DNA of 64,000 bases from NCBI RefSeq assembly GCF_041928815.1, contig NZ_JBHFEI010000005.1:124001-188000 (forward strand), read 5' to 3'. The position numbers and the translations under genes were made by a program. Under the pieces are notes generated by a model. It did not search any database. It saw only the letters and a program-made list of their open reading frames with translations, and had not been told where the DNA came from. Origin of the DNA: JBHFEI01 sp041928815 (lineage in GTDB: Bacteria > Pseudomonadota > Alphaproteobacteria > Rhizobiales > Rhizobiaceae). Below are positions 36,563 through 44,989 of the stretch, piece by piece. Numbering within the stretch: the first letter of the stretch is position 1; each line of letters starts with the position of its first letter.

Positions 36563-37040
36563 TCTTCCGACCGTCTACCGGGCCGAGGTCGTCCCCGCAT
36601 GGATCGACTACAACGGTCACATGACCGAATACAGCTACAACTACGTCTTTGCCGAGGCGGTCACGGCATTCATGGAGGAGATGGACATCGGGTCGGCCTA
36701 TCTGGCGCGGACCGGCCATACGGCCTACACGGCCGAACACCACGTGACGTTTCGCAGCGAAGTGAAGCTCGGCGCGCGGCTGTCGGTCACCTTCCGCGTG
36801 CTCGCCTTCAGCCGCAACAGCATCCAGATGTATGGCGAAATGGACGGCCCGGACGGAAGGATCGCCGCGGCTTACGAAAGCCTGACGCTTCATGTCCGCC
36901 AGGGCGAAGGATCGGCGCGGGTCGTGCCCTTTCCTGAGGCGGACATGCCCGTGCTTTCCGAACTCAAGCGGCGCAGCGACCTGCTGGCACCGCCGCGGCT
37001 GACGATCGACAAGGTGCGGATCCGGTCGCGCCTGTCCTGA
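36549..37040 (+). CDS. Hot-dog thioesterase, betainyl-CoA thioesterase-like (copy 1)
   Basis: A 163-residue single hot-dog domain. WIDYNGHMTEYSYNYVF holds the catalytic Asp and the helix typical of 4HBT-type thioesterases. The motif DYNGHMTE is the one I associate with CdhB and with the C-terminal domain of rhizobial carnitine dehydrogenases. It would release CoA from an acyl-CoA. GGAG lies before the ATG, inside the end of the transporter gene. A second copy is at 59646. Confidence 0.82.
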   Translation: MRLFDLPTVYRAEVVPAWIDYNGHMTEYSYNYVFAEAVTAFMEEMDIGSAYLARTGHTAYTAEHHVTFRSEVKLGARLSVTFRVLAFSRNSIQMYGEMDGPDGRIAAAYESLTLHVRQGEGSARVVPFPEADMPVLSELKRRSDLLAPPRLTIDKVRIRSRLS

Positions 37041-37077
37041 CACGACAACCGACTACGGTGGAGAAAGGACACGACCC

Positions 37078-38757
37078 ATGGCGACTGCTCCCGTCTATCC
37101 GATCGACGGAGTGCCCTACCGCACGGATGCGGAAGCGGCGGACTGGTTCTCGCGTGGATGCTGGATCGACCGGACGGCAGGCGATGCGCTGAGGGTAGCG
37201 GCGGCCACCTGGGGAGACCGGCAGGCGATCGTCGCCCGCGGCACGGCGGTGACCTTCCGGCAGTTCGACGAACGCTCCGAGCGCCTGGCGGCAGCCCTGC
37301 TCGAGCTCGGCCTGTCGCCGGGCGACCGGGCGATGTTCCAGATGGGCAACGAGATCGAGACGGCGGTGGCGCTGTTTGCCTGCTACAAGGCGGGGATCGT
37401 GCCCGTCTGCTCGGTGCCGCACTACGGCCGGGCGGAAATGGCGGCCCTGGCGCGCCTGACCGGTGCCCGGGCACATCTGGTGCAGGCGGATGCCGGCGGA
37501 TCGACCGATCTGGTGGCATCCGCGCAAGACCTCAGGGGCGAGGTCGCGAGCCTGTCGAAGACCATCGTCGCGCGGGGCGATCCGGGCGGTCGCGCTCACG
37601 GTTATGAGGCGCTCATCGAGGACATGCCGCTGGCGCGGGCGCGCAGCCTCCTTGCCCGGCTTCGGATCAGCAGCCGCGACGTGATGAAATTCCAACTGTC
37701 CGGCGGGTCGACCGGGCTTCCCAAGGTGATCCCGCGCTTCCACGCGGAGTATCTCGGCCACGCCCGCGACTGGGCGCTCCAGTTCGGCAAGGACGAGACG
37801 TCCGTCTGCCTGTGGTCGCTGCCGATGGTGCACAATGGCGGGCAGGTCTGGGCGCTGTTCCCGACGGTGCTCATCGGATGTATGCTCGTCCTGTCGGGCA
37901 CCGGCATCGACGAGATCTTCGACGCCATCGCCGCCCATCGCGTCACCCACGGCATGAGCATCGGCCCGATCGCGCCGAAGATCCTCGCGCATCGGAACAT
38001 CCCCCGGGCGCGGCTCGGCTCGTTGCGGATCTTCGGGACGATGAACCGCGCGGCGGCGCTCGAGGCGGCCCTCGGCATTCCCTGCGCCAATGTCTATGGC
38101 CTGACGGAAGGGCTGGTGTCGATCGCACCGCCCCAGGCTCCGGCGGAGCGTCGCCACCAGACGAACGGCACACCGGCCACGCCGCAGAACGACCTGCGCC
38201 TCGTTGTCCCCGGAACCGAGCAGGCGGTCGCCGAAGGCGCTGTCGGCGAGCTCTGCTTTCGCGGCCCCTCGTCGCTCACCGGCTATGTCGGCGATCCGGC
38301 CGCCACCGCCAGGGCGCTGACCGCCGACGGTTATGTGCGCACCGGCGATCTCTTCCGCCTGTCCGTCAGGGACGGCGAGCGCTGGCTGGTGTTCCAGGGC
38401 CGCGACAAGGACAATATCGACCGGGGCGGGGAAAAGTTCGGCGTCGAGGATATCGAGGTGCTGATCGGGCTTCACCCCAGCGTCGCGGACGGGCGCGTCG
38501 TCGCGATGCCGGACCCGATCATGGGCGAGCGGGCCTGCGCCTTCCTCGTGCTCAAGCCGGGCGCGCGGGCGCCCGACATCGCCGAACTCGGCGCGTTCCT
38601 GCTGTCGCACGGGCTGGCGACGTTCAAGCGCCCCGAACGCATCGAGGTGATCGACCAGCAGCCGGTGACCGGGGTCGGCAAGCTGGACCGCGCCGCGCTG
38701 CGCGCCCGGATCGCCGAAACGCTTTCGCGCGAGCAGCATGCCGGAACGCAGCGATAA
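37078..38757 (+). CDS. AMP-dependent acyl/aryl-CoA ligase 3 (EntE/DhbE- or AliA-like)
   Basis: A 559-residue ANL ligase of a different branch from ligases 1 and 2. The phosphate loop reads FQLSGGSTGLPKVIPRFHAEY in the style of 2,3-dihydroxybenzoate- and cyclohexanecarboxylate-activating enzymes, near residue 205. NVYGLTEG is the A5 motif, DGYVRTGDLFR and GRDKDNIDRGGEKFGVEDIE follow, and the C-terminal Lys is in TGVGKLDRAALR. This points to an aromatic or alicyclic acid as substrate. AAAGGA precedes the ATG. It lies 37 bases after the thioesterase gene. Confidence 0.86.
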   Translation: MATAPVYPIDGVPYRTDAEAADWFSRGCWIDRTAGDALRVAAATWGDRQAIVARGTAVTFRQFDERSERLAAALLELGLSPGDRAMFQMGNEIETAVALFACYKAGIVPVCSVPHYGRAEMAALARLTGARAHLVQADAGGSTDLVASAQDLRGEVASLSKTIVARGDPGGRAHGYEALIEDMPLARARSLLARLRISSRDVMKFQLSGGSTGLPKVIPRFHAEYLGHARDWALQFGKDETSVCLWSLPMVHNGGQVWALFPTVLIGCMLVLSGTGIDEIFDAIAAHRVTHGMSIGPIAPKILAHRNIPRARLGSLRIFGTMNRAAALEAALGIPCANVYGLTEGLVSIAPPQAPAERRHQTNGTPATPQNDLRLVVPGTEQAVAEGAVGELCFRGPSSLTGYVGDPAATARALTADGYVRTGDLFRLSVRDGERWLVFQGRDKDNIDRGGEKFGVEDIEVLIGLHPSVADGRVVAMPDPIMGERACAFLVLKPGARAPDIAELGAFLLSHGLATFKRPERIEVIDQQPVTGVGKLDRAALRARIAETLSREQHAGTQR

Positions 38758-38788
38758 CCAAAGACGAAGCATCGGGGCCGCAAACGGT

Positions 38789-38820
38789 ATTGGGCCGCCT
38801 TCGACAACGCCCCTACCATC
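38789..38820 (+). promoter_or_regulatory. Two-box promoter-like motif, unit 2
   Basis: TATTGG, 20 bases, TACCAT, located 48 bases before the BadI-like gene. TAC replaces TAG, the only copy with this change. Confidence 0.45.
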
Positions 38821-38867
38821 AGCGTGAAGGACGCCGGCCACCGGCGCGGCTATCGAAAGAGAAGGCG

Positions 38868-39674
38868 ATGATCGAGCGCAAAGAGCCACCCTACGACCTG
38901 ACGCTTCCCTATCGGGATATCCTCTACACGGTCGCCGACCGCATCGCGACGATCGCCATCAATCGTCCGAAAACGCTGAATTCGATCAACCAACACACGA
39001 TCTACGAGCTCGAACACGCGCTCTTTACGGCCGAACGCGACCGGGACGTCGGCGTCATCGTGCTGACCGGCGTCGGAGACCGGGCATTCAGCTCAGGCGG
39101 CGACGTGAACTGGGAACACGAGGAAGGTTCCGAGAAGGAGCACTACGACCTGAACCGGATGGTGGTCGACTGCTCCAAGCCGATCATCGCCCGCGTCAAC
39201 GGCTACGCCATCGGCGGCGGCAACCATCTCGCCTATTTCTGCGACATCACGATTGCTGCCGAACACGCGATCTTCGGCCAGAATGGACCCCGGATCGGCT
39301 CGCCGGCGGGCGGCTACATGGTCTCGCACGCCGCCAATATCCTCGGCCACAAGCGGGCGCGGGAAATGTGGCTGCTGTGCCGCCGCTACAGCGCCCGGCA
39401 GATGCTGGACTGGGGCCTGGTAAACGCTGTCGTGCCGAAGGAGCAGCTGGACGCGGAGGTGCGCAAATGGGCCGACGAGCTGCTCACCATCTCGCCGACC
39501 TGCCTGAAGATCGTCAAGGCATCCATGCGCAACCACATGGATCACATCATGAAATCCGAGATGCACGACATCATTCGGCAGGTGGCGCCCGATTATTTCG
39601 ACACCGGCGAACAGAAGGAAGGCACGGCCGCCTTTCTGGAGAAGCGCAAGGCCAATTTCGATCCGTTCCGGTAG
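38868..39674 (+). CDS. BadI/MenB-like crotonase-fold protein
   Basis: A 268-residue crotonase whose sequence follows BadI (2-ketocyclohexanecarboxyl-CoA hydrolase) and MenB: RAFSSGGDVN, IARVNGYAIGGGNHLAYFCD, IFGQNGPRIGS, HKRAREMWLLCRRYSARQML and the C-terminal EKRKANFDPFR. BadI opens a 2-oxocyclohexane ring to pimeloyl-CoA. In BadI and MenB the GSxD motif carries a catalytic Asp; here the motif reads GSPAGGY and the Asp is Ala147. The reaction may therefore differ. GAAGG precedes the ATG. It is followed by SDR copy 2 and a hydratase. Confidence 0.84.
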   Translation: MIERKEPPYDLTLPYRDILYTVADRIATIAINRPKTLNSINQHTIYELEHALFTAERDRDVGVIVLTGVGDRAFSSGGDVNWEHEEGSEKEHYDLNRMVVDCSKPIIARVNGYAIGGGNHLAYFCDITIAAEHAIFGQNGPRIGSPAGGYMVSHAANILGHKRAREMWLLCRRYSARQMLDWGLVNAVVPKEQLDAEVRKWADELLTISPTCLKIVKASMRNHMDHIMKSEMHDIIRQVAPDYFDTGEQKEGTAAFLEKRKANFDPFR

Positions 39675-39716
39675 GACGCCGGGCGCAGGGGATCGAGAGA
39701 CATGCAGGAGAGGACA

Positions 39717-40454
39717 ATGGACAGGAAAATCGCACTGGTGACGGGTGCCGCCGGCGGAATCGGCACCGCCATCTGCAGGCGCCTCGTCGCCGACGGCTAC
39801 CGAGTGGCCGCGACCGATCTCGATCAGGCGGGACTTGAGGCCCTGAAGGCGGATCTGGGCGACGGCGCCGTCGTCTACCCCGCCGACCAGACCGACGAGG
39901 CCGCCATGGTGGCGCTCGTCGGCAAGATCGAGGCCGAACTCGGCCCCATCGAGGCCTTCGTCAACGTCACGGGCTGGACCCATGCAACGCGCTTCGAGAC
40001 GGAAGACAGCGCCTACTGGTCCAAGGTTGTCGCGATCAACTACATGGCGCTTCTATACACGGTCCAGCCGGTGCTGAAGCGCATGATCAGCCGCAAGCGC
40101 GGCGCGATGGTGTTCATCGCGTCAGATGCCGGGAAGGTGGGCACGGCGACCGAGGCGGTCTATGCGGGCGCGAAGGGGGCCGTCATCGCCTTTGCCAAGA
40201 GCATCGCCCGCGAGAATGCGCGCCACACCATCAACATCAACTGCGTGGCGCCGGGGCCGACGGAAACGCCGCTCTACGTGGCGGAGGAAAAGGAAAATCC
40301 CGAGATCATCGCACGGATGCTGAAGGCCATTCCGTTCCGCCGCCCCGCTCAGCCCGCCGACCAGGCCTCCGCCGTCAGCTTCCTCCTGTCGAAGGATGCG
40401 TCCTATGTCACCGGCCAGACGCTCAGTGTCAGCGGCGGCCTGACGATGATCTGA
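39717..40454 (+). CDS. SDR-family dehydrogenase, BadH-like (copy 2)
   Basis: A 245-residue paralogue of the SDR at 34792, with TGAAGGIGTAICRRL, FIASDAGKVG and catalytic Tyr149/Lys153 in EAVYAGAKG, ending GQTLSVSGGLTMI. The close similarity to BadH and its place between a BadI-like and a BadK-like gene suggest oxidation of a 2-hydroxy ring acyl-CoA or a 3-hydroxyacyl-CoA. AGGAGAGG five bases upstream fixes the ATG at 39717 rather than 39702. Confidence 0.87.
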   Translation: MDRKIALVTGAAGGIGTAICRRLVADGYRVAATDLDQAGLEALKADLGDGAVVYPADQTDEAAMVALVGKIEAELGPIEAFVNVTGWTHATRFETEDSAYWSKVVAINYMALLYTVQPVLKRMISRKRGAMVFIASDAGKVGTATEAVYAGAKGAVIAFAKSIARENARHTININCVAPGPTETPLYVAEEKENPEIIARMLKAIPFRRPAQPADQASAVSFLLSKDASYVTGQTLSVSGGLTMI

Positions 40455-40464
40455 GGGGACGGAA

Positions 40465-41223
40465 ATGGCGGTGAAACTGACCATAGACGGGCGCGTGGCG
40501 ACGATCCTCATCGATCGGCAGGAGCGGCGCAACGCGCTCGACAACGCCGCCCTTGAGGCGCTGATCGATGCGACGGAGACCCTGCGCCGGAGCGGGGTGG
40601 TGGCCGCGGTCGTCTCCGGTGCCGGCGACCGGGCCTTCTCAGCCGGGTCCGATCTGAAGGCGCTCGCCACCTATCCGCCGGCGGAGGTGGCGCACCACAC
40701 CTATCTGTTCCAGAAATGCACCCAGGCGCTGGACGCGCTCAACGTCGCGACCATCGCCGCGATCGAGGGGTTCTGCCTTGGCGGCGGCCTCGAACTGGCG
40801 CTGACCTGCGACTACCGCGTGTCGAGCGCGGCCTCGACCTTCGGATTTCCGGAAATCCGGCTGAACGCCGTCCCGTCCGGCGGCGGGACGTTCCGGGCGG
40901 TGCGCGCCATGGGCCTCACCCGCGCCCGAGAGATGCTCCTCTTCGGCGGCAGGATCGACGCGGAGACCGCCCTGCAGCGCAACCTGGTGAGCGAGATCGT
41001 CGCGCCCGGCACGGCCCATGCGCGCGCCATGGAACTGGCTGAGGCACTCGCCGCGCAGGTCGCTCCGCTGACGATCGCCCTCGTCAAGGGCGCCATTCTC
41101 GGCGGGGTCGAAGCGAGCGCGAGCGCCGGCAACGCGCTTGCCTATTTCGCCGACCTCGCCGTCAGCCAGTCCGGGGACTACCGGCAGGGCATCATGGGGT
41201 TCGCCGAGAAGACGAAGGCCTGA
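40465..41223 (+). CDS. Enoyl-CoA hydratase/isomerase family protein (BadK-like)
   Basis: A 252-residue crotonase. The oxyanion-hole segments are AFSAGSDLKAL and EGFCLGGGLELALTCDYR; a catalytic Glu is in FGFPEIRLNAVPSGGGTFR, while the second Glu position reads SGGG. It would hydrate a 2,3-unsaturated acyl-CoA, as BadK does with cyclohex-1-enecarboxyl-CoA. It starts 10 bases after SDR copy 2 and ends the unit. Confidence 0.85.
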   Translation: MAVKLTIDGRVATILIDRQERRNALDNAALEALIDATETLRRSGVVAAVVSGAGDRAFSAGSDLKALATYPPAEVAHHTYLFQKCTQALDALNVATIAAIEGFCLGGGLELALTCDYRVSSAASTFGFPEIRLNAVPSGGGTFRAVRAMGLTRAREMLLFGGRIDAETALQRNLVSEIVAPGTAHARAMELAEALAAQVAPLTIALVKGAILGGVEASASAGNALAYFADLAVSQSGDYRQGIMGFAEKTKA

Positions 41224-41262
41224 GGGCTATAACCTCCGCCGGCTCCGGCGTTTCTGTAACAG

Positions 41263-41294
41263 TATAGGACGCACGCCGCGCACGGCGCTAGCCT
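41263..41294 (+). promoter_or_regulatory. Two-box promoter-like motif, unit 3
   Basis: TATAGG, 20 bases, TAGCCT, 154 bases before the binding-protein gene of importer 2. Spacing is the same as in the other copies, with TATAGG in place of TATTGG. Confidence 0.45.
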
Positions 41295-41404
41295 CGCTTG
41301 AAACCCGAGGCCATGGCGAAGGACGAAGACCGACAGGCCGCAAAGGCTGCAGTGCTTCCGACGACATGATCCGGGATACCAACGCTCCGAAAGGAAACGG
41401 AGCC

Positions 41405-41427
41405 GGCGCCTTTCTCTGGAAGGCGCC
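41405..41427 (+). promoter_or_regulatory. Leader hairpin of importer operon 2
   Basis: GGCGCCTT pairs with AAGGCGCC across a 7-base loop, 20 bases before the binding-protein ATG and next to its AGGGGG ribosome-binding site. No T-run follows, so a message-stabilising or translational role is more likely than termination. Confidence 0.4.
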
Positions 41428-41447
41428 ACAACAAAGGGGGAACTCAG

Positions 41448-43034
41448 ATGAAGCCTATCGATGGAACGGGTCTGCCTGCAACCGCCGGCCTGAACAGGCG
41501 CGACATGCTGCGGGCAACGACGGCGGCCGGCCTGCTGCTGCCCTTTGCCGGCTCGCTGATCCTTCCCGCCGGCGTCGCGCGGGCGCAGGAACCCCAGCGG
41601 GGCGGACGCATCCGGGTGGCGACCAACGACGCCTCCCCGGCCGACATGATGGATCCGGCCCGCCAGGACACCTTCACCGATGGCCTTCGTTCCTACTTCG
41701 TCTATGAGAAGCTGACCGAGATCGATCACACCGGCGCCATCGTGCCTCAGCTTGCGACCAACTGGTCGTCGAGTGCCGCCGGCGATGTCTGGACGTTCGA
41801 ACTGCGCAAGGGCGTGACGTTCCACGACGGCAGGCCGTTCACCGCCGCCGACGTCATCTACACCTACAAGCGCATCCTCGATCCGGCGACGGCATCGACC
41901 GGGCGGGACTACATCACCGACATCGTCGCGATGAAGAACGAGGGCGACCACCGGCTCGTCATCGAGCTTTCGGGCGCGAACTCGGAGTTCCCCACGCGCG
42001 TGGCGATGCGCTACCTCGCGATCACCTTCGACGGCGCCGCCGATTTCCCCAAGGACGCGATCGGCACAGGTCCCTGGAAGCTCGGCGAATTCCAGCCCGG
42101 CATCGTCGCGAATTTCATCCGGAACGAAACCTACTGGCGCCCGGGCCTGCCCTATATCGACGAGATCGAGAGCTTCGGCATCGGCGACGAGGCGGCGCGC
42201 CTCAATGCCCTCCTGTCCGGCGAGGCGGACGTGATCCAGGGCGTGAATGCCAAGGCGGTCGCCCGCCTCAACCAGAGTGGCGTCGCCGAGGCGCTCATCT
42301 CCAAGGGCGGGGCAATGGCGACCTTCTCGATGCGGGCGGACACCGCGCCCTACACGAATGTCGATATCCGCAAGGCGCTCAAGCATTCCTTCGATCGCCA
42401 GAAGTTTCTCGACCTCGCCTTCGACGGCGTCGGCATGATCGGAAGCGACCATCCGGTGCCTCCGGGCGACCCGATGTACGACGAAAGCTTTCCCGTGCCG
42501 GCGGCGGACCCGGATCTGGTCAAGTCGCTGCTCGCCAAGGCCGGCGCCAGCGACATGGTCTTCGAAATCCACACGTCGGATGCCAATTACGGCGGCTCCA
42601 ACGCGGCGATCGTGCTCGGCGAGCTGATGAATGCAGGCGGCGCCAAGGTCAAGGTGACGCGCCATCCGGCCGACGGCTACTGGACCGCCGTCTACATGAA
42701 GGTGCCCTTCTCGGCCTCGTCCTGGACGGTCCGGCCGACCGCGATCACGCGCATCGAGTCCGGCTGGATCTCGGGCGCCGCCTATAACGAGGGCTTCTGG
42801 TCCGATCCCCGCGTCGACCAGAATGTCCGTCTCGCGCGGCAGGAACTCGACGACGCCAAGCGCAAGGCGCTGCTGGCAGGCGCCCAGGAGATCATCGCCA
42901 ACGAAGGTCCTTCCATCATCCCGATCTTCGTGCCATGGATCGACGGTGTCTCGACGCGCGTCCAGAACCTCAAGGCGCATCCGCTGCTGTTCACCGGCGC
43001 CGGACAGTGGGCGGAGGTCTGGCTGAACGCCTGA
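41448..43034 (+). CDS. ABC transporter substrate-binding protein, family 5 (system 2, Tat signal)
   Basis: A 528-residue DppA-type protein. The N-terminus LNRRDMLRATTAAGLLLPFA is a twin-arginine signal with cleavage expected near GVARA, residue 46. The body shows WTFELRKGVTFHDGRPFTAA, GTGPWKLGEF and FVPWIDGVSTRVQNLKAHP. Unlike the system 1 protein, which has a Sec signal, it is exported folded. It heads an operon with two permeases and a double ATPase. Confidence 0.9.
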   Translation: MKPIDGTGLPATAGLNRRDMLRATTAAGLLLPFAGSLILPAGVARAQEPQRGGRIRVATNDASPADMMDPARQDTFTDGLRSYFVYEKLTEIDHTGAIVPQLATNWSSSAAGDVWTFELRKGVTFHDGRPFTAADVIYTYKRILDPATASTGRDYITDIVAMKNEGDHRLVIELSGANSEFPTRVAMRYLAITFDGAADFPKDAIGTGPWKLGEFQPGIVANFIRNETYWRPGLPYIDEIESFGIGDEAARLNALLSGEADVIQGVNAKAVARLNQSGVAEALISKGGAMATFSMRADTAPYTNVDIRKALKHSFDRQKFLDLAFDGVGMIGSDHPVPPGDPMYDESFPVPAADPDLVKSLLAKAGASDMVFEIHTSDANYGGSNAAIVLGELMNAGGAKVKVTRHPADGYWTAVYMKVPFSASSWTVRPTAITRIESGWISGAAYNEGFWSDPRVDQNVRLARQELDDAKRKALLAGAQEIIANEGPSIIPIFVPWIDGVSTRVQNLKAHPLLFTGAGQWAEVWLNA

Positions 43035-43211
43035 GCGCATGCCCCGCCCGACGCGAGAGCGTCCCGGCGCGGGGCAATGCTCCAAACGTCAGGCGGGGCC
43101 GTCAACGGGGGCGGAGCATGTCCGTTCCGACGGGAGACATGTTCCCGTTCGGGCCGCTCGGGGGCCTTGGCTGCGGCGGCGTGCCGCCGGGCCGATTTCA
43201 TGGAGACTGTC

Positions 43212-44159
43212 ATGCTGTCAATGGTGGCGCGGCGCATCCTCTTTGCGTTGCTGGCCGTGCTCGCAACGTCGCTGATCGTGTTCTCGGTGACGGAAGTCCT
43301 GCCCGGCGATGTCGCCGAGATCATCCTCGGCCAGGGCGCCACGGCCGAGCGCGTCGAGATCCTGCGCGAACAGCTGGGTCTGAACGCGCCGGCGACGGAA
43401 CGGTATCTCGCCTGGCTCGGCAATCTCGTCACGGGCGACCTCGGCCGCTCGCTGGCGACGCGCGCGGACGTGCTGCAGACGATCTCTCCACGCTTCTGGA
43501 ACACGGTCGTCCTTGCCGGCTATTCGGCGATCGTCACCATTCCCCTCGCCATCCTGCTCGGCATTCTCTGCGCCGCCCACCCGAACGGCATGCTCGACCG
43601 GAGCTTTTCCGCCATCAGCATCTTTCTCGTTTCAATTCCGGAATTCGTCGTCGGTCTCGTGCTCGTCCTCCTGTTCGCGATCACCGTCAAATGGTTCCCG
43701 TCGATCGTGGTGCGGCCCAGCTGGGGATCGCCCTCGATGCTGCTGTGGCAGCTGTTCCTTCCCATGCTGACGCTGCTCTGCTCGATCCTTGCCCATACGG
43801 TGCGGATGACGCGGGCGGCGCTTCTGGATGCGCTGTCCATGCCCTATGTCGAAATGGCCCTGCTCAAGGGCCTGCCGCGCCGCAAGGTCATCCTTAAGCA
43901 CGCCCTGCCGAACGCCATCGCGCCGATTGCCAGCGTCATCGCGCTGAACCTCGGCTACCTGATCAGCGGCGTCGCGCTGGTCGAGGTGGTGTTCGCCTAT
44001 CCGGGGCTCGGGCGGCTGATGATCGATTCCATCGCCTATCGCGACCTGCCGCTGATCCAGGCGACGGCGATGATCTTCTGTCTCCTGTTCATCTTCTTCA
44101 ATCTCCTGGCCGACATCGCCGCCGTGCTGCTCAGCCCGCGACGGGAGCGGACGCCATGA
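43212..44159 (+). CDS. ABC transporter permease, DppB-type (system 2)
   Basis: A 315-residue permease. RRILFALLAVLATSLIVFSV, LREQLGLNAPATERYLAWLGN and the coupling helix YVEMALLKGLPRRKVILKHA are DppB-like. ATG 43212 is preferred because GGAG lies six bases upstream; ATG 43200 has no site. The end overlaps the next gene (ATGA). Confidence 0.91.
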   Translation: MLSMVARRILFALLAVLATSLIVFSVTEVLPGDVAEIILGQGATAERVEILREQLGLNAPATERYLAWLGNLVTGDLGRSLATRADVLQTISPRFWNTVVLAGYSAIVTIPLAILLGILCAAHPNGMLDRSFSAISIFLVSIPEFVVGLVLVLLFAITVKWFPSIVVRPSWGSPSMLLWQLFLPMLTLLCSILAHTVRMTRAALLDALSMPYVEMALLKGLPRRKVILKHALPNAIAPIASVIALNLGYLISGVALVEVVFAYPGLGRLMIDSIAYRDLPLIQATAMIFCLLFIFFNLLADIAAVLLSPRRERTP

Positions 44160-44989
44160 CCTCGCAAGGATCCATGTCCCGCCACCGGATCATGCCCCTT
44201 TCCGCTCTCCTCGCCGTCCTGACGATCGCCCTGATCGTCGCGGCGGCGCTCCTCGCGCCGTGGATCGCGACGAACCCGCCGCAGGCGATGATCGGCGACG
44301 CCTTCGCCGCGCCGGGGGGAACGCTGCTGGGAACCGACGTGCTCGGGCGGGACCTGTTCAGCCGCATCGTCCACGGCGCCCGCCTGACGCTGCTGATCGC
44401 GGTCAGCGCGACCGTGATCGGCTTTGCCGTCGGCACCCTCTGGGCTTTTGTGGCGGCCGAGCTCGACGGCTGGTTCAACGAGGCGACCGAGTGGCTCGTG
44501 AACATCCTCCTCTCCTTTCCGCCCCTGATGCTGGGCCTGCTGCTCGTCTCCGCGCTTTCGAACAGCCTGCCGATGCTGATCGGCGCGATTGCCGCCATCC
44601 AGGTGCCGCGCGTCGTGCGCGTGGCAAGAGCGGTGGCGCAGAACGTCATCGGCCTGCAATTCGTGGAGGTGGCGCGCGCACGCGGCGAGCGTCTTCCCTA
44701 CATTCTCTTGCGGGAGGTGCTGCCGAACTGCCTCCGGCCGCTCGCGGCCGAATTCGGACTGCGCCTGACCTATTCGACCCTCTTCATCAGCGGCCTGAGC
44801 TTCCTGGGCCTCGGCGTCCAGCCCCCGGACGCCGACTGGGGCGGCCTGGTGCGCGAGAACATGTCGGCGATGCAGATCGGAGCATGGATGCCCGTGCTCG
44901 CGCCGGCGATGGCGATCGGCGCCTTCGCGGTCTCGCTCAACGTGCTGATCGACTGGATCGACAGCCGCTCGTCGACAAGGATCGGATAG
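44156..44989 (+). CDS. ABC transporter permease, DppC-type (system 2)
   Basis: A 277-residue permease with LLGTDVLGRDLFSRIVHGAR and the coupling region FVEVARARGERLPYILLREV. Six membrane helices are visible. It overlaps the DppB-type gene by 4 bases and abuts the ATPase gene directly. Confidence 0.91.
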   Translation: MTSQGSMSRHRIMPLSALLAVLTIALIVAAALLAPWIATNPPQAMIGDAFAAPGGTLLGTDVLGRDLFSRIVHGARLTLLIAVSATVIGFAVGTLWAFVAAELDGWFNEATEWLVNILLSFPPLMLGLLLVSALSNSLPMLIGAIAAIQVPRVVRVARAVAQNVIGLQFVEVARARGERLPYILLREVLPNCLRPLAAEFGLRLTYSTLFISGLSFLGLGVQPPDADWGGLVRENMSAMQIGAWMPVLAPAMAIGAFAVSLNVLIDWIDSRSSTRIG

